This document shows, piece by piece, positions 28,843 through 41,412 of a DNA stretch of 64,000 nt. The first letter of the stretch is position 1, and each line of letters begins with the position of its first letter. The DNA is from Halomonas alkalicola (GTDB lineage: Bacteria > Pseudomonadota > Gammaproteobacteria > Pseudomonadales > Halomonadaceae). Under the pieces are notes generated by a model. The model had not been told where the DNA came from and did not search any database. It saw nothing but the letters and a program-made list of their open reading frames with translations. The DNA lies in contig NZ_CP131913.1 in NCBI RefSeq assembly GCF_030704205.1, positions 1,612,001 through 1,676,000 on the forward strand, written 5' to 3'. A program made the position numbers and the translations under genes.

Positions 28843-29214
28843 TCAGCCGAACAGCTTCTGCCCGGCCAGCAGCAGCCAGGTGAGTCCGGCCAGGGCCAGC
28901 GACACCATCACCGCGGCGGAACCCAGGTCCTTGGCGCGTCCGGAGAGCTCGTGGTGCTCGGGACCGATGCGGTCCACCACGCTCTCGATGGCGCTGTTGA
29001 TCAGCTCCACCACCAGCACCAGCAGGCAGCTGCCCACCAGCAGGACCCACTCCACCGGCCCCTGGCCGACCCACCAGGCCAGCGGCAGCAGCAGTACGCA
29101 GAGGGCCAGCTCCTGACGGAAGGCCGACTCATGGCGCCAGGCGGCCTTGAGCCCCTTGAGGGAGTAGCGGGTGGAGTGCACCAGGTGGCGCCAACCGGTA
29201 TGTCCGGGCTTCAT
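28843..29214 (-). CDS. dgkA: Diacylglycerol kinase DgkA
   Basis: Inner-membrane enzyme of 123 residues that phosphorylates diacylglycerol, recycling lipid left over from membrane-derived oligosaccharide synthesis. Three helices and the catalytic stretch VELINSAIESVVDRI then RAKDLGSAAVM match the prokaryotic DAGK family. It lies 31 bases downstream of dacB on the same strand. Confidence 0.95.
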   Translation of the reverse strand: MKPGHTGWRHLVHSTRYSLKGLKAAWRHESAFRQELALCVLLLPLAWWVGQGPVEWVLLVGSCLLVLVVELINSAIESVVDRIGPEHHELSGRAKDLGSAAVMVSLALAGLTWLLLAGQKLFG

Positions 29215-29245
29215 CGGGGGATCCTTTGGGTGGGAGGTGGGCCGC

Positions 29246-30685
29246 TCAATGGTTGTCGATCATTCGCTCGAGGTCCACCGATAGCGGATCCAGCACCTCG
29301 GACCAGCTCAGGTAGGGGGTGCTGCCGGTGCCGTTGACCAGCGCGGTGAACACCCCCCAGCGCCCGCTGCGCGTGCGGAAGTAGCCGCTCACCGCCCGCA
29401 CCGCCACCGGCTGGTTGAGGGTGCCGGTCTTGAGCATGACGTGGTGCTGGAAGGTCGGCGACCCGCGGCGGATGAAGCGCATCACCCCGTTGCCGGGGGA
29501 CTGCAGGGTCGCCACGAAGCTCGGGAACAGCGACGGACGGTGGAACATGCTCTCCAGCAGCGCATTGGCGCCACGGGCCGAGGTGCGGTTCTCGGTGGTC
29601 AGGCCGCTGCCGCTGAGCAGGGTCACCGGGCCGTGGTCCGGGATGCCGGCCACGAACGCCTCGATGGCCGCACCGCCGAGGCGCAGATCGGCGCGGGGGG
29701 TCTCCACCAGGTTCAGGGCGAGGATGTCGGCCATGAAGTTGTTGGAGTAGTTCATCACCCGCAGCAGCAGCTCCTGCAGCGGCTTGCCCTCGACTTCGGC
29801 CAGCGACCGGGCGCCGGCAGGCGGCTCGGCCAGGGTGGTCTCGACCCCGCCGCGCACCGCGATGCCGGCCTGGTCGAGCATCGCCAGCAGGGTCCTGGCC
29901 ATCTGGTCGGCGGGATCGGAGCTGCCCCGGTAGATGTCCCGGGGACGGGCATTGGTGGAGATCTGGCCGCTGAGCACCATGACATCATGGCCGTTGCGGG
30001 TGATGCGCTCGGCGCGCAGCTCGGTGCCGCTGTTGTCCGGCCGGGTCTCCACGCGGTTGTCGATCTCGAGAATGGCCGCCTGGCTGTCGCAGCCGGTCAC
30101 CCGGGCCGGCTGCCCGGAGGCAGCGCCGGGTGCCACGCTGACGCACCAGCTGCCATAGTTGACCCCCGCCGAGGAGAGCAGCGCGCTGTAGGCGTTGGCC
30201 GTGCGATCGCGGGCCTGGCAGCGGTCGGTGGTGATGCACTCCACCGGGCCGAAGCGCCACTGGCTGACCAGCAGCCGCCCCTCCACCTCGCGTACCCCGG
30301 CCTGGTGCAGGCGCTGTACCAGCCGCCACAGGTCCTCGGTGGTCAGCGCCGGGTCGCCGCCGCCGTCGAGGATCAGGTCGCCCGACAGCACGCCATCGCC
30401 GTCCGGGCGCGACTCGGCGAGCAGCCGGGTGGTGAAGCGATGCTGGGGGCCCCAACGATCCAGCGCCGCGGCGGCCAGGTAGCTCTTGGTCACCGACGCC
30501 GGCGAGAGCTGGCGATCGGCCTCGATGGCCCCCAGCACCGTTCCCTCATCGATCAGGCGCGCCTCGGCGCTGATCAGGAAGCCCTTGTCGGCCAGCCGGC
30601 CCAGCTGGGTGAAGCCCGAGGCCTGGGCAGTCACCGGCAGCAGGCAGGCCAGGAAGAGAAGCAGTTTCGACAGACGACGACACAT
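29246..30685 (-). CDS. dacB: D-alanyl-D-alanine carboxypeptidase/endopeptidase PBP4
   Basis: A periplasmic class C low-mass penicillin-binding protein of 479 residues that trims peptidoglycan cross-links. A signal peptide (about 1-22, cut after AQA) is followed by the three active-site motifs: SxxK at Ser64-Val-Thr-Lys67, an SxN-like element in MNYSNNFMADIL, and KTG in LKTGTLNQ. The S13 family insert between the first two motifs is present. dgkA follows in the same direction. Confidence 0.92.
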   Translation of the reverse strand: MCRRLSKLLLFLACLLPVTAQASGFTQLGRLADKGFLISAEARLIDEGTVLGAIEADRQLSPASVTKSYLAAAALDRWGPQHRFTTRLLAESRPDGDGVLSGDLILDGGGDPALTTEDLWRLVQRLHQAGVREVEGRLLVSQWRFGPVECITTDRCQARDRTANAYSALLSSAGVNYGSWCVSVAPGAASGQPARVTGCDSQAAILEIDNRVETRPDNSGTELRAERITRNGHDVMVLSGQISTNARPRDIYRGSSDPADQMARTLLAMLDQAGIAVRGGVETTLAEPPAGARSLAEVEGKPLQELLLRVMNYSNNFMADILALNLVETPRADLRLGGAAIEAFVAGIPDHGPVTLLSGSGLTTENRTSARGANALLESMFHRPSLFPSFVATLQSPGNGVMRFIRRGSPTFQHHVMLKTGTLNQPVAVRAVSGYFRTRSGRWGVFTALVNGTGSTPYLSWSEVLDPLSVDLERMIDNH

Positions 30686-30748
30686 GGCAACACCGCGGGG
30701 TTGGATCAGTAGGGGGATATCAGTGGCTGGATATCGAGGGAGCCAGCG

Positions 30749-31438
30749 TCACGAGATCGGGACGAGGCCGGGATCATGGGGCAGCTCCACCACCAGCTTC
30801 CATAGCGGCTGTCCGCTGACATGGTACTTCTGCTCGAAGGGAGTCAGGAAATCATTCCCCGGCACATGGGGCCCGACCTCGGCCTTGCGGCCGGTGGCCT
30901 GGGCCACGGCCAGGGCGAACTCCTCCACATAGAGCCGCCAGTTGGAGCGCAGCTCCAGGCGCCCGCCAAGGGCCAGGATCACCGGAAGGACCGGGTGGCC
31001 CTGCCAGCGCATCTTGAGATGGGCCGCCTTGGGGTAGGGATTGGGGTAGAGCAGGTAGTGGCGCACGGGCCGCCAGCCATCGGCCAGCGCCAGGCGCCAG
31101 AAGTCCACCAGGTCGGCGCGCACCAGCAGGGCGTTGTCGGGCAGCGGGCCATGCTCGCGGGTCAGGCGGCTCTCGCTGCGATCCACGCCGATCACCGCAT
31201 GGTTGGCAAAGCGCTCCGCCAGGCGGCGGGTGGAGACCCCCACCCCGCAGCCGGCGTCCAGAATCAGCGGCATGTCGAGCCGCGCGGCACGCCATGTCCG
31301 AGCCGCCTCAAAGGCCTGGCGGGTATGTTCTGCCACCGGCTTGCGCAGCGGGTACGCCAGGGCGCGCGTCACACGCCGGCTCAGGTCCTCGTGGGGCCCG
31401 GGCTGGTTGGTGACGATGGAACGGGAACTGGCTTGCAT
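30749..31438 (-). CDS. TrmB-like SAM-dependent methyltransferase
   Basis: A 229-residue Rossmann methyltransferase with SAM motif LDAGCGVGVSTRRLA and a TrmB-like catalytic block LYPNPYPKAAHLKMRWQGHP, ending TPFEQKYH. Canonical tRNA (guanine-46-N7) methyltransferase has FPDPWPKKRHHKRR here, so this is either a divergent TrmB or a paralogue with another substrate. I use the ATG at 31438, preceded by AGGT; the frame extends to 31498 without support. It stands alone, with the rRNA operon terminators behind it. Confidence 0.75.
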   Translation of the reverse strand: MQASSRSIVTNQPGPHEDLSRRVTRALAYPLRKPVAEHTRQAFEAARTWRAARLDMPLILDAGCGVGVSTRRLAERFANHAVIGVDRSESRLTREHGPLPDNALLVRADLVDFWRLALADGWRPVRHYLLYPNPYPKAAHLKMRWQGHPVLPVILALGGRLELRSNWRLYVEEFALAVAQATGRKAEVGPHVPGNDFLTPFEQKYHVSGQPLWKLVVELPHDPGLVPIS

Positions 31439-31514
31439 GGTGACCTGCCGCGACACGAAACAGGGGGTGATTCTATCAGTCCGGCATGGCCGCCGCATGA
31501 CCGCCAGAAATGCG

Positions 31515-31550
31515 AAAAGCCCCGACCATCTCGCGATGATCGGGGCTTTT
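31515..31550. terminator. Distal rRNA-operon terminator (T1)
   Basis: A strong stem AAAAGCCCCGA / TCGGGGCTTTT with a partly paired loop, giving T-runs on both strands. It can end the rRNA operon (minus strand). It lies just upstream of the TrmB-like gene start, which reads away from it. Confidence 0.85.
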
Positions 31551-31558
31551 CTCTATAA

Positions 31559-31629
31559 GTGCCTGAGGATGACCGGGCCGGCCACCCGGCGGTCGGCGTC
31601 CCGGGACTCTCCATGGGGAGACCCCCAGA
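31559..31629 (-). pseudogene. Broken remnant of a second 5S rRNA 3' end
   Basis: GTGCCTGAGGATGACC (31559-31574) and CTCTCCATGGGGAGACCCC (from about 31608) repeat the terminal part of the 5S gene at 31670 onward with one or two changes. They are separated by about 33 bases of GC-rich foreign sequence. T1 sits seven bases beyond it, as T2 does beyond the intact 5S, so a 5S-plus-terminator unit seems to have been duplicated and then damaged. Confidence 0.55.
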
Positions 31630-31634
31630 ACGAC

Positions 31635-31662
31635 GAAACCCCAGCCATAGGGCTGGGGTTTC
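31635..31662. terminator. Proximal rRNA-operon terminator (T2)
   Basis: A perfect twelve-base stem GAAACCCCAGCC / GGCTGGGGTTTC with loop ATAG, eight bases beyond the 5S gene. Read on the minus strand it ends in a short T run, a typical intrinsic terminator. Confidence 0.88.
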
Positions 31663-31670
31663 TGAAAAGG

Positions 31671-31789
31671 TGCCTGACGATGACCTACTCTCACATGGGG
31701 AGACCCCACACTACCATCGGCGCTGAGCGGTTTCACTGCTGAGTTCGGCATGGGATCAGGTGGTTCACGCACGCTATGGTCGTCAGGCG
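31671..31789 (-). rRNA. rrf: 5S ribosomal RNA
   Basis: About 119 bases with paired ends CGCCTGACG / CGTCAGGCA and the conserved internal CCGAACTCAG and GGGGTCTCCCCATG segments. It is the last gene of the operon, 83 bases after the 23S 3' end. The ends are judged by similarity and may be off by a base or two. Confidence 0.95.
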
Positions 31790-31872
31790 AAAAACGGTGA
31801 ATCATGCTGACGTCGAGACGTCTCGTGCGTATCCGCTGTCATCTGTCATCGACAGACCACTTGGGTGTTATA

Positions 31873-34765
<2,893 letters not shown>

Positions 34766-34885
34766 ATATATAACCCCAGGGGGTCTGATCTGCGATGACA
34801 GTTTGACAATTGCCGGATACGCTTGAGACGTATCTCATGTTCTTCCTGAATCTCTCCAGGAAGGAACGTTTGTCAGCATGATTCA

Positions 34886-34900
34886 CATTGTTAAAGAGCA
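34886..34900 (-). promoter_or_regulatory. boxA antitermination site before 23S
   Basis: TGCTCTTTAACAATG on the gene strand is a near-perfect boxA, about 120 bases before the 23S gene. It would load NusB/S10 for rRNA antitermination. Confidence 0.8.
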
Positions 34901-34995
34901 GACTGTCAATCGACAGTCATAAACCGGTCATTGCGAAGTGCAAGGATGGCTTATGACTGCGGATCCGATCAGGTAATGACTGTTGTGGGGGAGGA

Positions 34996-35071
34996 TGGTG
35001 GAGCCAAGCGGGATCGAACCGCTGACCTCCTGCGTGCAAGGCAGGCGCTCTCCCAGCTGAGCTATGGCCCC
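34996..35071 (-). tRNA. tRNA-Ala (TGC)
   Basis: 76 bases including CCA, starting GGGGCCATAGCTCAGCTGGG and ending GGCTCCACCA. The anticodon loop CTTGCAC gives TGC. All four stems close. It is in the 16S-23S spacer, its normal place. Confidence 0.97.
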
Positions 35072-35092
35072 ACTGATTACCCAACACTGGGC

Positions 35093-35174
35093 AATTTTAT
35101 TCAGACCAAGGCATTTTGTGGCGACGCATAGCCTGCTATGCGAGTCACAAAATAACGCAGGACTGGATAAAATT
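35093..35174. repeat. 82-bp imperfect palindrome in the 16S-23S spacer
   Basis: Outer arms AATTTTATTCAGACC and GGACTGGATAAAATT pair with few mismatches. Inner arms ATTTTGTGGCGACGCATAGC and GCTATGCGAGTCACAAAAT continue the stem to a CT loop. It could be a small palindromic mobile repeat or an RNase III processing stem. It lies directly between the tRNA-Ala gene and the degenerate tRNA copy. Confidence 0.75.
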
Positions 35175-35271
35175 TGGTGGGTCTGGGCAGATTTGAAACA
35201 AACCCCGCGACCTCACCCTTCTCTTCACAGAACTTCCGGGGGTGCGCTCTAACCAACTGAGCTGCCCGGTC
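35175..35271 (-). pseudogene. Degenerate tRNA-Ile-like copy
   Basis: The gene-strand D arm and anticodon 5' side (AGCTCAGTTGGTTAGAGCGC), GGGTGAGGTCG and the end CAAATCTGCCCAGACCCACCA match the neighbouring tRNA-Ile. The acceptor 5' strand is changed and no longer pairs. The anticodon loop is replaced by about 20 unrelated bases, and the T arm is altered with CGCGGGGTTTG inserted. It cannot fold as a normal tRNA. Confidence 0.7.
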
Positions 35272-35281
35272 GTTCAGAGAA

Positions 35282-35360
35282 TGGTGGGTCTGGGCAGATT
35301 TGAACTGCCGACCTCACCCTTATCAGGGGGGTGCGCTCTAACCAACTGAGCTACAGACCC
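35282..35360 (-). tRNA. tRNA-Ile (GAT), with two extra bases in the anticodon arm
   Basis: Starts GGGTCTGTAGCTCAGTTGG and ends CAGACCCACCA, with anticodon GAT in CTGATAA. It is 79 rather than 77 bases because the 5' anticodon stem has six Cs where relatives have four. This would open the loop to nine bases. All other stems are perfect. The extra Cs could be an assembly error in a homopolymer. Confidence 0.85.
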
Positions 35361-35453
35361 ATTGGTCACGCTGGGCCTATACCCAAACAGTCTTTGCTCT
35401 GGTCGATCAGGTAATTCATTGTGAGCACTTGCCGCGTGTCGGGACGTCGTCGA

Positions 35454-37000
<1,547 letters not shown>

Positions 37001-37164
37001 AAGATCGTATAGTCCTTACCCTTCAAAGAAGGAAGCGGACCAAACTTGGCTCAAGGTTCAAACGTTCTCAAAAAGATCCGAAGATCTTTGACGAGTCGCT
37101 TGCCTTGATGTTTCAGTGACTGGTCACCGACACATCGACAAGCGCCCACATGAATTACCTGATC

Positions 37165-37178
37165 GATTGTTAAAGAGC
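37165..37178 (-). promoter_or_regulatory. boxA antitermination site in the rRNA leader
   Basis: GCTCTTTAACAATC on the gene strand, about 165 bases before 16S, matches the rRNA boxA consensus. It is followed by GATCAGGTAATTCATG, which recurs in part near the 3' side of 16S (GTAATTCATTG-like at 35411). Confidence 0.8.
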
Positions 37179-37267
37179 GGCTCCCGTCTCGACATTCGAG
37201 TGGAGCGTCTCGCTTGCTGTCGTGTGAGAGTGAACTCTCTGTCGCCAGCGCCCTGCGAGGAAGGCGC

Positions 37268-37295
37268 ATTCTACCGATTCGCTTCAGCGTGTCAA
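37268..37295 (-). promoter_or_regulatory. rRNA promoter P2
   Basis: Perfect -35 TTGACA, a 16-base spacer and -10 TAGAAT, followed by a GC-rich TGCGCC discriminator typical of stringently controlled rRNA promoters. It is about 265 bases before 16S. Confidence 0.85.
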
Positions 37296-37408
37296 GCGGC
37301 GATTGGCGGTGCGTGGCACCCCGTCCGATTTTCGCTGACTGCCCGCCTCATCTTGCCGAGGCGCTGCGAATAGAGCCCTCAGCGAGCCCTGCAGAACAAG
37401 TGGTGCGC

Positions 37409-37436
37409 ATTCTAGCGAATCCGCGGTGAGTGTCAA
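37409..37436 (-). promoter_or_regulatory. rRNA promoter P1
   Basis: TTGACA, a 16-base spacer and TAGAAT with TGCGCA discriminator, almost the same core as P2 and 141 bases upstream. An A/T-rich stretch (about 37440-37475) just upstream could act as an UP element for the RNA polymerase alpha subunit. Confidence 0.85.
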
Positions 37437-37638
37437 GCGAGAAGATTTTCGAAACTTTCAAAAATCTCAAGCAGAACAAGCACTTCTACCACCTTTCACC
37501 GCCTGCAACCTTGCTGGTCACCGGCAGCGGATGCGTACTTTACGGCTTCCCCCGGCCCGGGGCAAGCCCTCTGTGTAAAAAAGTTTCAGGATGATGGCAG
37601 AGCGGCGAATCGGGGGGGAGTCAGTACATCGCCCCGAA

Positions 37639-37675
37639 CTATCCACAGCGCCGCGGCGGAGGGGGTTGTGGATAG
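37639..37675. repeat. Inverted DnaA-box-like repeat upstream of the rRNA promoters
   Basis: CTATCCACA and TGTGGATAG form a perfect nine-base inverted repeat, 19 bases apart. Each arm is one mismatch from the DnaA consensus TTATCCACA. The rest of 37480-37739 holds no gene that I can support. Confidence 0.5.
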
Positions 37676-37695
37676 ATGGGCGATCGGAAACGACT

Positions 37696-37717
37696 GCACC
37701 CGCACTTGGGCGGGCGC
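37696..37717 (-). terminator. Possible terminator after pssA
   Basis: A stem of GCACCCGC against GCGGGCGC with one mismatch and loop ACTTGG, 23 bases past the pssA stop. On the gene strand it is followed by GTCGTTT. Weak candidate. Confidence 0.35.
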
Positions 37718-37739
37718 TGTGATCATGAGGCGGTGGTAG

Positions 37740-38621
37740 TCAGCCGGCGGGGGGCGCGTTCTTCATCTTGCGCATCACGGCCATCACCGGGCCGGAGGCC
37801 ACGTAGGCCCCGAACAGCAGCAGCAGCATCACCGAGGGCTGCATCGAGATCACCACGAAACCGAGCACGATGGCCAGCAGCACCACGAAGGGCACCGGCC
37901 CCTTGAGGTCCACCTCCTTGAAACTGTAGTAGCGGATATTGCTGACCATCAGCACGCCGGCGGCGGCCACGATCAGCAGCATCAGCAGCTTGAAGCCGAA
38001 GGCCTCGGCATCGAAGCTGTGGAAGGTCCAGATGCTGGCGGCCACCAGCGCCGCCGCCGAGGGACTGGGCAGGCCGATGAACCACTTCTTGTCGACGCTG
38101 CCGATCTGCACGTTGAAGCGCGCCAGGCGCAGCGCGGCACAGGCGACGTAGAGGAAGGCCACCACCCAGCCGGTTTTGCCGATGTCCTGGAGAATCCAGG
38201 TGAAGGCCACCAGCGCCGGCGCCGCCCCGAAGGAGAGCATGTCAGAGAGACTGTCATACTCGGCGCCAAAGGCGCTTTGGGTGTTGGTCATGCGCGCCAC
38301 CCGGCCATCCAGGCCGTCGAGCACCATGGCGATGAAGATCGCCACCGCCGCTGCGGTGAAGTCGCCGTTGATGCCGGCAACGATCGCGAAGAAGCCCGCG
38401 AACAGGGCCGAGGTGGTGAAGAGGTTGGGCAGCAGATAGATTCCCTTGCGGCGAACCTTCTTGCCATCCTCCACGGCCTCCTCGATCACCTCGGTCTCGC
38501 GCACGAAGGCCGCCGCCAGATCCTCCTCGGCCGGGGGCACCCGCTCGGGTGACGCCTGGGCGTCCGGCTCGGCATCCGGCCGGGCAGGGTCGTGATCGGT
38601 AGTACGGGGGTCCTGACTCAT
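37740..38621 (-). CDS. pssA: CDP-diacylglycerol-serine O-phosphatidyltransferase
   Basis: Makes phosphatidylserine from CDP-diacylglycerol and serine, the committed step to phosphatidylethanolamine. The 293-residue membrane enzyme has a hydrophilic acidic N-terminus (about 1-55) and then about eight helices. The CDP-alcohol phosphotransferase motif DGLDGRVARMTNTQSAFGAE, followed by YDSLSD, is complete. It belongs to the integral-membrane type II enzymes, not the E. coli phospholipase D-like type. It lies downstream of ilvC but is separated from it by a terminator hairpin. Confidence 0.95.
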   Translation of the reverse strand: MSQDPRTTDHDPARPDAEPDAQASPERVPPAEEDLAAAFVRETEVIEEAVEDGKKVRRKGIYLLPNLFTTSALFAGFFAIVAGINGDFTAAAVAIFIAMVLDGLDGRVARMTNTQSAFGAEYDSLSDMLSFGAAPALVAFTWILQDIGKTGWVVAFLYVACAALRLARFNVQIGSVDKKWFIGLPSPSAAALVAASIWTFHSFDAEAFGFKLLMLLIVAAAGVLMVSNIRYYSFKEVDLKGPVPFVVLLAIVLGFVVISMQPSVMLLLLFGAYVASGPVMAVMRKMKNAPPAG

Positions 38622-38727
38622 GCGTCTCGTCCATAGCCGAAATGAAGGCGCCGCGAGGGCGCACCCTCATTCTACACGCCCGACACGCCCCCACAACGCC
38701 ACGCATCGGCTCGGCCCCACAATGAAA

Positions 38728-38751
38728 GAGGGCGCGGATGCCCGCGCCCTC
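38728..38751. terminator. Hairpin terminator after ilvC
   Basis: A perfect ten-base stem GAGGGCGCGG / CCGCGCCCTC with a four-base loop, 27 bases past the ilvC stop. T-rich bases follow on the ilvC strand (CTCTTTCATT). It separates ilvC from pssA. Confidence 0.75.
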
Positions 38752-38777
38752 TTCGTCTGTCCGACAACCGATCGGGA

Positions 38778-39910
<1,133 letters not shown>

Positions 39911-39920
<10 letters not shown>

Positions 39921-39960
39921 ACGCGATATTTGCAACGTGACATGCCAGATCATGCAATAC
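39911..39960. promoter_or_regulatory. Candidate IlvY operator in the ilvC/ilvY spacer
   Basis: The near-palindrome ATTGCGTAAAACGCGAT (39911-39927) and the spaced pair TTGCAACGTG / CATGCAA lie between ilvC and ilvY. LysR proteins bind such T-N11-A palindromes, and IlvY activates ilvC with acetohydroxy-acid inducers. The exact sites are inferred. Confidence 0.45.
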
Positions 39961-39967
39961 TGACCTC

Positions 39968-40855
39968 ATGGACATGCGCCCCCTCAAGCACTTCCTCGCC
40001 CTGGCCGACAGCCTGCACTTCGGCCGCGCCAGCGAAACCTGCCACGTCAGCCCCTCGACCCTCTCCCGCTCGATCCGCCAGCTCGAGGAGAGCCTGGGGG
40101 TCACGCTCTTCGAGCGCGACAACCGTCACGTGGCCCTGACCCGCCAGGGCGAGACCTTCCAGGCCTACGCCCGAGAGGCCCTCGAGCAGTGGGAACAGCT
40201 GCGGCTCTCGCTGCAGAGCGAGGCGCTACGACTCACCGGGGAGATCAGCGTCTACTGCTCGGTGACCGCCAGCTACAGCTTCCTCTACGCGCTGCTCAGC
40301 GAGTTTCGCACCCACCACCCCGGCATCGAGCTCAAGCTGCATACCGGCGACCCCGCCGAGGCCATGGCGCGGGTGCTGGCCGGCGAGGAGGACATGGCGA
40401 TCACCCCCCGCCCGCGACGCACCCCCGAGGCGCTGGCCTTCAAGTCGCTGACCCGTGCGCCGCTGGTGTTCATCGCGCCGCGGGAGGCCGCCCCGTGGAT
40501 TCCCTCTACCCCGGAGTCGCCCAGCGCCGAGCAGTGGCGGGAGGTGCCGATGATCCTCTCCGAGGCGGGCCTCTCCCGGGAGTTTGCCGACACCTGGTTC
40601 AAGGCACTGGGGGTGGCGCCACGCATCTACGCCCAGGTGGCGGGCCACGAGGCGATCGTCAGCATGGTGGGGCTGGGATTCGGCATCGGCGTGGTGCCGA
40701 AGATCGTGCTCGACAACAGCCCGCTCCAGGAGCGGGTGCGGGTGCTGCCGGTAAAGCCGGAGCTGCCCCATTACGACGTGGGCCTCTGCGTGCTGGAGCG
40801 ACGCCTGAGAAGCCCGCTGATCCAGGCGCTATGGGATGAGGTGATCGAGCGCTGA
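39968..40855 (+). CDS. ilvY: LysR-type activator of ilvC, IlvY
   Basis: A 295-residue LysR regulator starting MDMRPLKHFLALADSLHFGRA. The winged helix-turn-helix uses CHVSPSTLSRSIRQLEESLG as its recognition region and is followed by an inducer-binding domain. The family IlvY has the same opening, and divergence from ilvC confirms the call. It should respond to acetolactate or acetohydroxybutyrate. A bidirectional hairpin separates it from ilvH. Confidence 0.92.
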   Translation: MDMRPLKHFLALADSLHFGRASETCHVSPSTLSRSIRQLEESLGVTLFERDNRHVALTRQGETFQAYAREALEQWEQLRLSLQSEALRLTGEISVYCSVTASYSFLYALLSEFRTHHPGIELKLHTGDPAEAMARVLAGEEDMAITPRPRRTPEALAFKSLTRAPLVFIAPREAAPWIPSTPESPSAEQWREVPMILSEAGLSREFADTWFKALGVAPRIYAQVAGHEAIVSMVGLGFGIGVVPKIVLDNSPLQERVRVLPVKPELPHYDVGLCVLERRLRSPLIQALWDEVIER

Positions 40856-40874
40856 GGCTCTCCCCGAAAACAGC

Positions 40875-40898
40875 AAGGCCGCCCCTCGGGGCGGCCTT
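40875..40898. terminator. Bidirectional terminator between ilvY and ilvH
   Basis: The perfect inverted repeat AAGGCCGCCCC / GGGGCGGCCTT with A/T ends on both sides lies between two convergent genes. Confidence 0.8.
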
Positions 40899-40920
40899 GG
40901 CGGTCTGGCAACCGTCCGAT

Positions 40921-41412
40921 CTACAGCGACAGCACCTTGTCGCCGCGGGCAATACCGGAAACCCCGGTACGCGCCACCTCCAGGATGCCCACCGGGGCCA
41001 TGGCCTGCAGGAAGGCGTCCAGCTTGCCGGCATCGCCGGTGATCTGCACGGTGTAGAGGCTCGGCGACACGTCGACGATCTGCGCGCGGAAGATATCCAC
41101 GGTGCGCTTCACCTCGTCGCGGGCCGCGCCCAGCGCCTTGACCTTCACCAGCATCAGCTCGCGCTCGATGTGGTTGCCCTCGGTGAGGTCCACCAGCTTG
41201 ACCACGTCGATCAGCTTGTTGAGGTGCTTGGTGATCTGCTCGATCACCCGGTCATCGCCCACGGTGGTGACGGTGAGACGCGACAGGGTCGGCTCCTCGG
41301 TGGGCGCCACGTTCAGCGTCTCGATGTTGAAGTTGCGCTGAGAGAAGAGCCCCACCACGCGAGACAGGGCGCCCGGTTCGTTTTCCATCAGAATCGAGAT
41401 GATATGGCGCAT
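40921..41412 (-). CDS. ilvH: Acetolactate synthase small regulatory subunit
   Basis: A 163-residue regulatory subunit that activates IlvI and confers valine feedback inhibition. The N-terminal ACT domain starts MRHIISILMENEPGALSRVVGLFS, with the valine-site GALSRV. The C-terminal ACT-like half has ITGDAGKLDAFL. The start overlaps the ilvI stop by one base (TGATG), so translation is coupled. Confidence 0.96.
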   Translation of the reverse strand: MRHIISILMENEPGALSRVVGLFSQRNFNIETLNVAPTEEPTLSRLTVTTVGDDRVIEQITKHLNKLIDVVKLVDLTEGNHIERELMLVKVKALGAARDEVKRTVDIFRAQIVDVSPSLYTVQITGDAGKLDAFLQAMAPVGILEVARTGVSGIARGDKVLSL

